A stretch of DNA of 64,000 nucleotides from Marsupella aquatica (GCA_973895155.1 OZ316895.1:15500001-15564000); one strand, 5' to 3'; positions 25,241 to 36,360 are shown, numbered from the stretch's first letter. A program made the numbers and translations. The notes: generated from the sequence alone by a model not told the origin.

Positions 25241-25939
25241 TTATGCCGCACGGTCCTTTGTTATTGACGTTGGTTTTTGTGAAGCTGGAAGGTTCGCTAC
25301 GTGTTTGTGATGGGAATGAGTTTGATATTTGCGATGTCGTGGGGTTGGCAACTAGCGAGCCTTATAAGATCACTCTTATGCGAAATGAATTTGGTGGGGA
25401 CTTCCGATCTAAATTGGATCGGAACTTGTGAGTTGGTTTAGGCCAGAAGTTGTGAACCGTTTGACTTCGCAACTTGTGATGTTACTTGGTTCTATAATAG
25501 CGATCCGAGTCATTTCAGTATTTCCTAGTTATCCAAGTTTGCAATGGGTTCACACTTTCATGGGAACACGACTTTCAATCAATGTTTTGCGAGGGATTTC
25601 TCTTGGCAGTGGACCCAATGTGGAAGGCAAATGTTTTTTATAAGATCCATGCAAGTATATAGGTGGATATACCAAAATGTTAGGGCTTGTTAAGGAACCC
25701 AATACACAAGAGGGGTGGCATATCTGATGCCAAGTCACCCTACTCAACATATGCTATCCTAGCTAAGCTCCAACACGGCTAGTCAGTGACATGTATCTCA
25801 TGAGCCCGGTCATGAGATTCTACAAGCTAACTAAAATGGACTCTTCCGACCCCGCTTTGTCGACTTCTTTGCCGGCTTCTTGCCCTTATCCTTCTGTGGA
25901 TGTACAGCCTGGTGCTGACGGGTGCGCGGTGCCTTTCGG

Positions 25940-26020
25940 CGCTGCTGCTCCTCCTGCTCCTCCTCCTCCTCCTCCTGCCCATCCTCCTCCTCGTCACCTC
26001 GCTCCTGCTCCCCCTCATCA
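25940..26020. repeat. CCT/AGG triplet-rich tract
   Basis: A run of CTCCT triplets (GCTCCTCCTCCTCCTCC). On the minus strand it encodes the poly-Glu part of ORF1 exon 3; apparent plus-strand Pro-rich ORFs are shadows. Confidence 0.8.
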
Positions 26021-26479
26021 TCAACCTGTCTTGATGATGCACGACTACTACCACTACCGCGATGGGATGAACCTACCTCCCGGCTACTGCCCCTCTCCCT
26101 AGAACCACTGGTAAGAGGAGTACCCCCTCATCCTCATCATCACTACTACTTGCGTCAGCACCTGACCCCTCAGGCTCATCCGAATCCTGCATCCGTACAC
26201 TTAATCAGTTTCTACAAATTAAAAAGGGTCATCCACAATGTTGGCATCACAATTAATTAAACCTTGAACACCTAGATACTTACAGTAGCCAACTCGGCAT
26301 CCACCATCTGAAAGAGGTACTTTCTCCCATGCTCCATCCCTATCTCAATATGTTTCTTGGATATCTTCCTCTTATATTTCCGGTACTGCCATGCACCATA
26401 AAACCAAAAAGTAAACCCATAGGCTAAACCAAAATTCACAATGCGAGAGGCCTTAGGCCTAGAAAAGTTTTGAAAACAA

Positions 26480-26720
26480 CTCAAATTCACATTTGCGAAG
26501 CTAATGCGGTCACAAAATGCGAAGCCCTAATGTTTGCGAAGGCATTGCGATGGCTTTTGCGATGCACATACCTTCGCAACAGCATCAGAAAGTCCAAAAA
26601 GAAAAAAGTGCATAATAGAGTTTGCGAGGCTCTTGCGAACGGATACGCATCGCAATGGGATCGCAAACTGTGATCTCGAGAGGTTTTAAAAAATGCGCAA
26701 ATTTCTAAGTGTCAGTCGTG
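26480..26720. promoter_or_regulatory. Internal TTGCGA motif cluster, 3' side of ORF1 exon 1
   Basis: About ten TTGCGA/TCGCAA motifs lie in the first intron of ORF1, for example TTTGCGAAGGCATTGCGATG and ACGCATCGCAATGGGATCGC. The motif and density match the element's terminal arrays. Confidence 0.7.
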
Positions 26721-27989
26721 ACCTAAAACAATGCACAAGCAAGCACATGAGAGCATGGACATTCATGACATTCCATTCACTTGCATTACCTCAACTGAGA
26801 AAGTAAGGAGGAAAGAGCTTAGGGAGGAGAGGAGACACTCACAAAGTGGGCCTTGAGACCTAGGAGCCCGCCTTGACCTAGCTTGTGGACTGGATTGGGG
26901 GTGGCTTTCACTCGCTTGGCTGCATCCATGAAATGTTTGGGTGGTCTTCCTTCTTCGTCGACCACCTTTTGCACATCAGCTACCTTCTGCTCGAGTCCCT
27001 TCAGGTCATGGTCAAGGGGGAGCTTCCCGGTCTCCTTTGCTTTCAGGGATCGAGCTAGTGTATCCTTCCATTGTTCCAACTCGCGAGCTGCTTTGATTTG
27101 CACCTCAATCTTGTAAAATGCATTCCAGATGTCCTCAGTGAATTGGAGGGGCCTGCGCAAATTCCTGTACGATCTCAAGTCTCTCAGGTGGGCTCTAATC
27201 TTCATCCTATCATGGTATCTCATTTGAGACATGGAATTAGAAATCTTGTCTGCCAGCCATTGCTCATCTATGTCAGCTCCATTACGAAATGCATCCTTGA
27301 TCTGATTCATCACTCTCTTTCGCTCTGCCTTCTCAACCTTTCCCCATTGCATGCCTCGTGAGAAATTGCTTGTGATGATCTGTTTGATGGTGCTCTTAGC
27401 CCCTACATAGGCTAGCTCAGTTGGAGTCCCAGTTGTCTCCAAGGCAATGAATGGAAGCTTTTTCCTTGCATCCTCTTTCTGACGTTGCTCATCTCGTTGT
27501 TTTCGAATTGCATCCCTCTCCTCTCTTCTCTTCTGTTTTTCTATGGCTTGAGGAGAGGCAACTCCCGACTTAGCCCTCTCCTCCCTCTTCCTTCTTTTCT
27601 CTCTAGCCTTCTCCTCAGCTGCGACCCTCTCTTCCTCGTCTCTAGTAGCTTGCCCTGCCACAATTCCTGTTTGCAAAACCTGGCCTAAAATGGCACTCAA
27701 GGAGGCAAGCCCTGCTGGAGTATTCAAATTTACTTCACCCAACTGTGCAGCACTGAGATGTTGGGCTACTAAGTCGCTCCATGCATTCTGTTGCTTCTCC
27801 TGATTTGCCCCATTGCCACTACCACCAGCACCATGTCCTCCACTCCCACCGTGCTCTCCACTCCCACCGGTAGCCATAGCTCAATCCCTCTCAGGTCTCT
27901 CTCGATCTTCTCCCCGCGGCCCCTTCTCCTCTCGCTCTCCCGATCAAACAAGGAATGAGCTTGATGCAAGCTCCCGCCGACACTTATGC

Positions 27990-28230
27990 ATTTCAAAAAA
28001 ACCTCTTTGCGATCACATTTGCATCACAAACTGCCACCCTATTACCTTCGCAAACGGTCTCGCAACTTGCGATACTTTTGTGAAGAAAATACCCTTGCTA
28101 ATCCATCGCAACCCGCAGAAACGCCCAAAAATTGTTCTCGGCCTCTGTATTTGCGAAGATGTTGCGAACCCGGGAGATTCGCAAAATGCATCTCTAATTT
28201 GTGAAGCAATTTGCGAGGCAGGTGATCTCG
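27990..28230. promoter_or_regulatory. Internal TTGCGA motif cluster upstream of ORF1
   Basis: About nine motifs such as TTTGCGATCACATTTGC and GGTCTCGCAACTTGCGATAC lie just 5' of the ORF1 ATG and before the TG-rich block. The position suggests a promoter or autoregulatory site for the element's DNA-binding protein (inference). Confidence 0.7.
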
Positions 28231-28259
28231 GTTTAGGGTGGGAAACTATCCCAGGTGTT

Positions 28260-29270
28260 TAAACGGCTTTACAAGGGTATGGCCTATTTAAACCCTTTTA
28301 ACTCAACATGGATTTGTGAATGGCCAATTAGTTTGAAGAAGAGGATTTTAGGTTGTAGTTGGGCTTTGTGTTTTTGTTTTTGAATCTTAATTGGGTTCTA
28401 ATTTAACAAAGGGTTTGAGTTTTAATTTGGGGTTTGGATTTAGAAAGGGTTTAGTTTAGGGAGGGTTGTGTTTCAATTGAAGGGGTTAATTTGGGTTTAG
28501 GTTTTAATGTAAGGGTTGGGTTTGACTTTTCACTGATTTCATATTTTTTGCTCTATACATATTTCAGTTTAGGGACATGGTTTTAATAGAGGGCTTTAAG
28601 TTAGGGTCTAAGGTAGGGGTTTGGGTAAGGTTGTAATTGAGAAGTTTGGGTTAGGGTTTAGGGTAGGGGCTTGATTTTGGTTTAAGTTTAGGGGTTTGGG
28701 TTAGGGTTTAGGGTAGGGGCTTGATTTTGGTTTAAGTTTAGGGGTTTGGGTTAGGTTTAGGGTAGGGGCTTGATTTTGGTTTAAGTTTAGGGGTTTGGGT
28801 TAGGTTTTAAGTATAAAGGTTGGGTTCCATTTTAATTATAAGTTGTGTTTCATTTTTAATTGAGGGGTTTGGTTTAGGATTTTTGGGTAAGGGTTTGATA
28901 CGTAATGAGGGAATATGGATAGGTAACTTAGGATGGAGTTTGAGTTAGGGTTTAAGGTAGGGGTTTGAGTAAGGTTTTAGCTGAGGGGTTTGGGTTAGGT
29001 ATTGAATATAGGGGATCGATGGGTTCAATTATAATTCAAGCTTGTGTTTAATTTTTAATTTAGGGATTTGGGTTAGGGTTTAGGGTAAAGGCTTCATAGG
29101 TAATGAGGGAGTTTGGGTTATGGTTTCAGATGGGGTTTGAGTTAGGTTTTAGCTGAGGGATTTGGGTTAGGGTTTGAATGTAGCAGTTGGGTTTTTAGCG
29201 GAGGGGTTTTGGTTAGCTAGGGCTTTGGGTAAGGGTTTTATATGTTCATGTTTAGGGTAGGTTTTTTTTC
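28260..29270 (+). repeat. TG-rich, degenerate TTTAGGG/TTAGGG block
   Basis: About 1 kb of irregular G- and T-rich units, with many copies of GGGTTTAGGG, GGGTTAGGG and GGGGTTTGGG. Three near-identical units of about 61-62 bp with GTTTAGGGTAGGGGCTTG lie at about 28653-28770. It falls between the divergent ORF1 and SET/TNP2 genes, so it may include their promoters. It has no ORF. Confidence 0.75.
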
Positions 29271-29294
29271 TAATTGAGGGTATGCTTTCTTTAT

Positions 29295-29596
29295 TTCATT
29301 AACATGAAGGGGTGGAACACTCTAGGAGTTACAGGGCACTTCCCCATCATTTTGAGAGTTTTGGCTAATGCATATGCATTGCGAGAGCTCAGGCATCTGA
29401 AAGGTAAAGCTTGTTTTCCTGGCATTTTTTATTTTTACTGTAACTTGAGGGTCTATCATCCCTTTCTATAGTTTACCATAAGTCATTGCTTAATTCATTG
29501 TATATTTGCAGATTTCTCCCTCCTACTTCCAGATTGGGTTCATCAAGTTTGGACCAAAAGACCTATAGGCATTGCTGAGCCCGGGTCTCATAAAGG
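29295..29596 (+). other. Possible 5' exons of the SET/TNP2 transcription unit
   Basis: Two short open stretches are bounded by splice-like signals: MKGWNTLGVTGHFP to a GGTAAA donor at about 29403, and, after a TTTGCAG acceptor at about 29512, FSLLLPDWVHQVW to a GTATTT donor at about 29596. They splice to each other in phase but not in phase with the ATG at 29702, so they may be leader exons or a decayed N-terminus. Confidence 0.35.
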
Positions 29597-29701
29597 TATT
29601 TTTTCCTTTCATTTCAGTTTAATATGTCTACTTAGGGATTACAAATGATCGTTTTAGCTATTTGTTTACTAACTCGCTATTCCAAATCTTCCACTTGCCA
29701 G

Positions 29702-30851
29702 ATGTCTTCATCCTCTACAACTTCCACCACATCAGACTCCTCTGATGAGGACATAGATCCTCCTCCTCAGCCTGAAACAGTCGCTCGTCGACCTAGTGGT
29801 CCACCACGCCAACTTTGCAGTTGTAAAAAATGTGTGGGGATGGTTGTCCAGAAGTCATATGTATGTGCAGACCATATTTCTCGATATGGACAACATCGAG
29901 GTCTTACACCCGGAGCCTCTTCATCCCATACGGTGAGTTGTAAACTTACTATGGTTTATTTTTTATTCAATAAATATTGCTAGCATGATAAGTTGGGGAA
30001 GTTTACAATCACTTTGTTGGATTTGTTCCCTATAGGTATCTAATAGGCCTACACCCACGGCACCAGCACCCTATATTCCCTCACAAGGAGTTCTAGATGC
30101 TATAGGCTCGGCCCTTTCACAAGCTTTCCGTTTAGTTGCAGCAGAGCGAAGTGGTGTTGGGACAGTTCAGGGTGATGGTATTGTTACACGAGGGAAAAAA
30201 CGGTCTAAAAGGCAACCTAGAGGGGAAGTTGATCAGTACACCTGTAGGGTTGATGGTAGGTGGGGACCTTGTACATTCACAGGGAAATGTGTTCCTATCA
30301 TAAAGGATTGGAATCCTGATTGCCTTGGTTTGCCATGTGATATAACCTATGGTGAGGAATTAGAGGTTTGGGGAAGACATTGGATTGTCAAAAGTTCTAC
30401 ACTAGGGGAGAGACATGGGTATGGAATTTTTTCTTGCCAGGACATCATTGTGGATGATATGGGTGGAAAAGGGCGCTCTCAAGATGGACCAACGTTGTTC
30501 CCATATGGTGGACCCATTTACAAGCGAAGACATTGGAACATGCTCCTTGTACAACACCCTGAGTGGAAGACTTATGCATTGGACATGGATACTTTTGATG
30601 GTTGCACTAGGAAGTATAGTGAACAACATATAATTGATGGTGATCCCATCCGTAGTGGAAATATAGCCGGTTTCATTAACAGTACTGTGGGGACCCGGCC
30701 TAAGCGTAGGAAAAACTGTGAATGGGTTTTTGTTGATGGTCCCCCTCCAGCACCATATGGGCAGAGATATCATCATGACCATTGTCTAGTTGTAGCTACT
30801 AGGACCATCAAGGCCGGAGAGGAGTTGTTTACACATTATGAGTGGGATTAG
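29702..30851 (+). CDS. Zinc-finger / SET-domain protein carried by CACTA-1
   Basis: Exon 1 (29702-29932) encodes a Ser/Asp-rich start and a Cys/His cluster, LCSCKKCVGM then CADHISRYGQH, like the N-terminal zinc finger of TNP2 transposases. GTGAGT follows, and an acceptor (CCCTATAG) opens exon 2 at 30036 in phase. Exon 2 has 272 codons, no break, and ends TAG at 30849. It contains a NLS-like patch (RGKKRSKRQPRG) and a SET domain at its C-terminus: HGYGIFSCQDI, YALDMDTFDG, GNIAGFINSTVG, then TIKAGEELFTHYEW. SET domains are usually S-adenosylmethionine-dependent protein-lysine methyltransferases; the NH of the usual NHS motif is NS here, so activity is uncertain. The frame is intact while the neighbouring transposase frame is broken. 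Confidence 0.8.
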
Positions 30852-31047
30852 GCTTATTTTAGGGACATGTATTATTTATATGTTCCTTCATGCTTTGTGA
30901 ACAAATATTTTATAAGTTAGGGTTTACACCCTAAACCTATGATGTTCTTTCACATTGTATGTTAATAATATGTGTCGATATTGTTTTTGTCTTATGAGGG
31001 ATTTAATTTGGAGTTTGATTGTGAATGCTTTATTGTATTGTCCATAG

Positions 31048-34000
31048 AATGTGCGACCTAGTCAAGATATGTTGCCAAGGAGGTTGAGAGCTACATATGA
31101 AGAAATGGGCATGCCACAAGACGGAGTCACATCATCAACAGATTCTTCATCCAATGACAGTGACAATGAGGGTTTGGATGAAGGGGCACCTAGGACAGAT
31201 TTTGAGGTCATGCAGGACCAGGAGACAGCCATGGATGACTTCATGACAGATTGGTTTGGTGTGGACGCCCGTGTGGACGTTGATGGTGAAGGACGTGGAC
31301 CACCCAATGAAGGAGCTCCTCCACCAAATGCTGCACATGACCCCCGACCTCAACATACACCAGAAGGTCAACAACAATGGGAAGAAGCGGAGGCACATGC
31401 TAGAACACCTATTTATGGTGGTGCTCGTTTGAATAGACTCTCTGCCATCTTGGCATTGATGAATCTTCAGGCAAAACACAAGGCAAGCAATGCCCTTCTA
31501 TCGGATTTGTTTGCAATTTGCCATGACCTCATGTTACCTAGTGACAATGTATTGCCAGGAACTTGGAAGGAGGCAAAGAGAGTTCTATCATCCATTGGTA
31601 TGGAATATCATATCATTCATGCTTGTGTGAATGACTGCATCCTATATCATGAGACCAATGCCAACATAACTGAGTGTCCAATTTGTCATGAGCCTCGATA
31701 TGACAACAACATGTTGACGGAAAAGGTGCCCAGGAAAGTTGTCCGTTGGTTTCCCATTATTCCTCGATTGTTGCATATGGATCGATGTTCTGACTTGGCA
31801 GAATTGATGGTATGGCATAAGACACATCAATCAGAGGCCGGTGTCATGCGGTTGCCAGTTGACTCCCCTACTCACAAGCATGTGGAGGCACAATGGCCAG
31901 AGTTTGCACATGACCCTCGTCATGTGAGGTTGGGGTTGGCATCGGATGGGATCAGCCCACACTCCCTTGGTGAAAAAGGACGCCCAACATCAGTTTGGCC
32001 GGTGATTGTTATGAATTACAATCTTCCACCATGGTTGTCCATGGAAAAGGGCTTCTTGTTGCTATCATTGATTATCCCAGGTCCATCTAAGGTAAAAAAC
32101 ATAGACACCTATTTGGCACTATTGGTTGGGGAACTCCAAAAATTATGGGACGGTGTGTGGGCCTATATGGTCAAAAAACTACAGGGAGATTATCACGTGT
32201 CTTCAAATTGAAGGGAATCAATATGTGGACCATGCATGACTATCCTGGTAAGGGGTATGGATTGGTGTTTTTTTTATGTATTATAGAGTTTGTTTTAAAA
32301 GAAGTCCCTCATATTTATGTATGTACATGAACTTTTTAAATCCTTTGACTCTAATTGAGAAAGTTATTTTGGTTTGGGTTTGTTGTAGGGTTTGGGTTTG
32401 TTTCAGGGTTACAAACTCAAGGGTATAAGGCATGCTCCACTTGTGGTCCAAGCCTTGAAGATATGGCCAAGTACTCAAGATGGCTTCGCAAGATAATCTA
32501 CCTTGGGCATACCAAGTTTCTTCCACTTGGACATGAGATGAGGTCTGACCCCCTTCTATTTTCAGACTTTGACATGATCAATGATGATGAGCGTGACATA
32601 CCTGAGCGTACATCCTTTGCACATTGGAAATCCATAGCTGATAGGGTGGCAGACCCTAACGACCCCATGACATTTGATGGAAGTGGGTTGACGAGGTGGA
32701 GTATACTAGCCACATTGCCGTATTGGCTAGAGTTGAAGATTCATCATTTGTTAGACCCCATGCATATAGAGGGAAACGTTGGGAAGGCTTTGATCAAGCA
32801 TTTTTATGGAGAAAAGGACCATAATTTTAGGGAGGCATGCCAGGATCTAGAACGACATCCAGATGTATGGATAACAGTTGATGCATCAACAGGGATGGAA
32901 CACCGTCCTTCAGTTCCTTGGGTTTTGAGTGTTGGTGAAAGAAGAGAGTTTCGACAACGCATAGGTCAGATGCGGTTTCCTACAGGCTATGGCGCCAATC
33001 TTCGGAAAGCTTTTGGTATGGAGGACAGTCATAAGTGGCCAATGTATTTGAAGACACATGACTATCACCGTTTACTACAACATATACTTCCTGTGGCAAT
33101 CATAGGCTTGGGCAGTGAAGAAGTGCAAGACGCCCTATGGTCATTGGGCACTTTGTTGAGATGGATATGCTCAAAGGAAATATATGAAGAAGAGATCCCA
33201 CGGATCGAGGTATTGGCAGCAGAGGTAGTGTGCAAGTTAGAGAAGGCCCTCCCTCCTTCCTTCTTTGATTGTCAAGTACGTACATTTACTTGTTCATCTT
33301 GTGAGGGAGGTTGCCATTGCTAGTCCAGTGCATTGTCGTTGGATGTATTGGTTGGAAAGGTATATGGCTGTGTTAAAGGCTTATGTACGGAATCGTGCAC
33401 GAGTGGAGGGGAGCATGGCAACAGGATACTTGACAGCTGAGAGTATGTTCTATTGCAGCAACATCTTAGCTATCATTGATCCTAGTTGTCCACGCAGTTG
33501 GATGGAAGAGAGAGAAATGGAGGAGGATCGTTTAACACGAGCCAAAAAAACACGCTTACTGACCGGAGTGGAGTTGACACAGATGACTACTTTCATGTTG
33601 AGTAATAGTACTATGATGGAAGAATGGAGAGAGTTTTATGAGGATGCAAAGAGGGAGAGTCGTCGTCCAAGGATTTTTCCAAAGTTCCTTGAGTATATGA
33701 GGGAGAAAGTACTTCAGTTGGATGCTATGGTGGCCCAAGGTGAGAGTGTATCACATTTTCCAGATATGACTCCTGAGGTTCAAACAATTGTTCATGGCCC
33801 TTTGAGACTTGTTCAGACCAGAACAACATTGTGGACACAAGGGAGACATTTCAGGATTTCTGACCTTGATGAGAAGAGGGGTAGAACTTTTGACTGTGAA
33901 GTTCAAGGGCAGTTCATGCAGGATTCACAAAGTAGCCGCCATGACACCAATGTCATCCGAGATGTGGTGCCTCACTATGGGAAGATAGAGGAGATCTTGA

Positions 34001-34266
34001 TTGTATCCTATGACGCGGATACAAAATTTGAAGAGTATGTCTTCAAGTGTAAGTGGTTCAAAATTCACTTGGCTGGTGAGAATCGCACAGTACTTCTTGA
34101 TGATTGTGGGTTTACTCGACTGAAGACATCAGCAACTAGCTTTCAACCATCTCATTGGCAAACATCTGAACCGTTTACATTCCCAAGTCACCTTGAGCAG
34201 TGTTTCTATATTCCATACCCACCAGACCCAGAGGAGTGGTCAGTTGTTATACCGTATGTGCCATGA
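31048..34266 (+). pseudogene. CACTA-1 TNP2 transposase (TNPD), two frameshifts
   Basis: An acceptor at 31047 opens an exon that joins exon 1 (29702-29932) in phase. The frame runs through an acidic N-terminal region, CPICHEPRY, PRLLHMD, then RLGLASDGISPH (first likely catalytic Asp) and MNYNLPPWL, all typical of TNP2. A one-base loss near 32165 shifts the frame just before WTMHDYPG. An intron at 32248-32406 (GTAAGG...CAG) follows. The next exon has GYKACSTCG and LLDPMHIEGNVGKAL (second likely catalytic Asp), then DUF4218-type sequence. A 4-bp tandem duplication GTACGTAC (33276-33283) shifts the frame again before HLLVHLVREV. The C-terminus is a DUF4216-type region ending at 34266. The element cannot make full-length transposase from this reading. 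Confidence 0.9.
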
Positions 34267-34449
34267 TCTCGTTCCATTATCTCAAAAAAACCTGAAGTTA
34301 TTATTGTGTCAAACGGAGGAGAGGATGAGGACCAAGTTTGATGCATCACTAGTAGTAAAACTTGTTGTGAGCGTATAATTGTGGTTATATTAACTATCAT
34401 GGTTTTATTTATATTTACCTATTTATTTTCTTCTTTTGTCTTACAAACA

Positions 34450-35066
34450 CTTGGACTTTGAAATTTCATTTTACTGCTATACATGCAACCCTAGCCACTA
34501 GAAAAGTTATCCTCATGCATGCCACCTTTTTTAAATCCCTAGCTTATAACCTAAACACATGCATTCTCCATCTTCTAAAGTATTCTCTCAAAAATTTCCA
34601 TTCTGAAAACTTTGCAAACAACTCTCTTTGTGAAACATTTTTTGAACCAGACAGGAAGGAATTTCTGAACCTCTTGTGAATCCAATTCCATCGGTACTTG
34701 TGATACAAATACATTCTCAAACTTGCGACCAAATTGGCTTCGGTACTTTGCGACCCACCATTCTTCACAACACTTTCCGAACATAATAGGTTCACAAACT
34801 ATTTGTGATAGTATTAGTCTCGCTAAATTATGAACCAAAATGTATCCGAATACGGTCGCGATGGTCGCGGACTCACAAAGTTGTTGCAAGACAACTAGTA
34901 TCTAAACGTGTTGCGAAGTCAATAACATCAAAAATTAATTGCGATGTATGTAGCTTCGCAACGTGAATGTGCGATGGTAAGAGCATGGGATATTGTGATG
35001 CGTGTTGCATCACAAAATATCTGAAGGTTTTAACATCGCAAGGCCTTTTCAACGTCAAAAAACACC
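34450..35066. promoter_or_regulatory. CACTA-1 right subterminal region with TTGCGA motifs
   Basis: Motifs such as GTTGCGAAGTC, AATTGCGATG, GCTTCGCAACG, ACATCGCAAGG and CCTTCGCAAAAG are dense in the last ~180 bp and sparser before that. They mirror the left array, as expected for CACTA ends. Confidence 0.7.
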
Positions 35067-35095
35067 TTCGCAAAAGGGGCCGATATGTAGTAGTG
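35067..35095 (-). repeat. CACTA-1 right terminal inverted repeat
   Basis: Ends GTAGTAGTG at 35095. On the reverse strand it begins CACTACTACATATCGGCCCC, matching the left end. The TTT target duplication follows. Confidence 0.95.
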
Positions 35096-35394
35096 TTTGT
35101 TGTGCAAGTCGGGGATTACGTTATTTTGGTGAATGAAGATTGCGGGTTGCAACTACTGGGGATGTCGGGAGAAGCCTTTAAGAAGCTATGGGAGAGTAGC
35201 CCAGAGAAGGTGCAAGAAGTCTGTGGGCAGGTGCAGAGTGAATTGTGGACCATCACGTGTGTGGCAAAGTTAGGCCGTAGTGATGACCTTCGAGCAGTGA
35301 GTATTGTTAAGGCTCGTGGGCATCTACAGGTAGATGAAGCTACTCGCGCTATAATAAATCATTCGGACAGAGATGAATTTAAGCCCAATTGATG
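35096..35394 (+). pseudogene. RPA1-like C-terminal OB-fold domain, 3' half of the interrupted exon
   Basis: If CACTA-1 and one TTT copy are ignored, the frame from 24998 continues without a break into FVVQVGDYVILVNEDCG, LQLLGMSGEAFKKLWES and a terminal WTITCVAK strand, ending at TGA 35392-35394. LLGMSGEAF matches the LLGMSADEL-type signature of RPA1 DBD-C. The coding frame is intact on both sides, which suggests insertion into what was then an open frame. Confidence 0.75.
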
Positions 35395-36360
35395 TTAGTA
35401 AGACTAAGATCAGTACCTCACCCAATTTTGGTGATTGTCTTGATACCACCAAAGATGGTGGAGCAACATCATTTTAGAGACTTCAGCGTGCTATTTTGGA
35501 CTTTTCTGGAGACCTCGTCATGTCTTTGAATTAAGTCTTTTCGTATTTCGGAGGAGTAATTAGAGTGCTATAGTATGTAGCAGACTGTTGTATTCCAGTG
35601 ATGGTATGAAATCCACACTGAAAGGGATGTTGTTTCAAGCTCGAACTCTATACAGTAAAGTACTTGATCAATACAGTGTTGTTGTCTCAACACAAGCTTA
35701 GACTATATATGTGTTGAGTCCTCAATTCTTGTCTATGGATGCGCCTTTGATCAATATGTTACTTCAGTTGTACCTTTCTGACACTTAAGTCTCTGGGCAT
35801 GAAGACCACAACTGTTCAAGAGAAGCTTGGAAGTTCCTTCAATAGGTGGTCTAGATGATATATTTTAGTTGAGGTATATCTTTGCACTAAATCCTCGAGG
35901 AGACAAATGGGCACCAGAGGTTTTGTAACTTGGAAGGCAGCTATACGGTGGGAAGAAGTTGGCTGGAAGTGACAAGTGTGGATTGGTATATACTTGCAAA
36001 AATCTTGAATGTACAAAAATAGCGCCCTACAATTAGGTGTGTAATCCAAGGGATTATTTTGAGTTGATACTTTTGTAGAGTACACCTGACAACAGAAAGT
36101 TTGAGACCACAAATGGATGTCCCGTACTATTGTCATCAAGTGTGACTAAACAGAGACTTAATAACCGTTTCTATCTGAACAATTGCTTTGTGCATGATTC
36201 AGATATGCTTACAGAAAGGTACAACCACACGCAAGGAAATCAAGGCACATCATGTCCACAAGGCCCTTGAAGAAATGAGAAGGAAAAATTCCTTAAGTGA
36301 TGAAATGCAGATCCATTAACATGAAATATTACAAACATGATTATCTTGTGAGCCAAGTGC
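35395..36360. other. Non-coding region after the RPA1-like exon
   Basis: No ORF with recognisable content. It probably includes the 3' untranslated region of the RPA1-like gene. The minus-strand ORF at 35816-36139 has no recognisable domain. Confidence 0.35.

Larger units (their letters stand above)
25831..27877 (-). pseudogene. CACTA-1 ORF1 (Ptta/En/Spm-type accessory protein), three exons, one frameshift
   Basis: Exon 1 (27877-26843, 345 codons) starts at a clear ATG. It has a Gly-rich N-terminus, a long Glu/Arg/Lys-rich coiled coil (about residues 80-150), and a region resembling the plant transposase Ptta/En/Spm accessory family (RMKIRAHLRDLRSYRNLRRP, then DIWNAFYKIE). A GTGAGT donor follows. 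Exon 2 (about 26451-26284) encodes QYRKYKRKISKKHIEIGMEHG and ends at GTAAGT. Exon 3 (26186-25831) encodes an acidic, Glu-rich stretch and a basic tail (KKPAKKSTKRGRKSPF), but a one-base change in a G-run near 26125 shifts its frame. It probably binds the subterminal motifs or supports transposition, by analogy with TNPA. It is divergent from the SET/TNP2 unit. Confidence 0.65.
24999..35095 (+). mobile_element. CACTA transposon CACTA-1 (En/Spm), 10.1 kb, carrying a SET-domain exon
   Basis: The ends are near-perfect inverted repeats: CACTACTACACTATTGGCC at 24999 and, on the reverse strand, CACTACTACATATCGGCCCC from 35095. Both continue into CCTTTTGCGAA. The 3-bp target duplication is TTT (24996-24998 and 35096-35098), as usual for CACTA. 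Subterminal regions are dense in TTGCGA/TCGCAA motifs. Contents: a three-exon minus-strand ORF1 gene (25831-27877), a TG-rich telomere-like block, a plus-strand first exon (29702-29932), a SET exon (30036-30851) and the TNP2 transposase (31048-34266). ORF1 and TNP2 have frameshifts, so the copy is probably not autonomous. It lies inside an RPA1-like exon. Confidence 0.95.

Noticed and set aside
29295-29596. Coding N-terminus for the SET/transposase protein from two upstream exons
   Set aside because: They splice to each other in phase but the phase does not match the ATG at 29702, so I list them only as possible leader exons.
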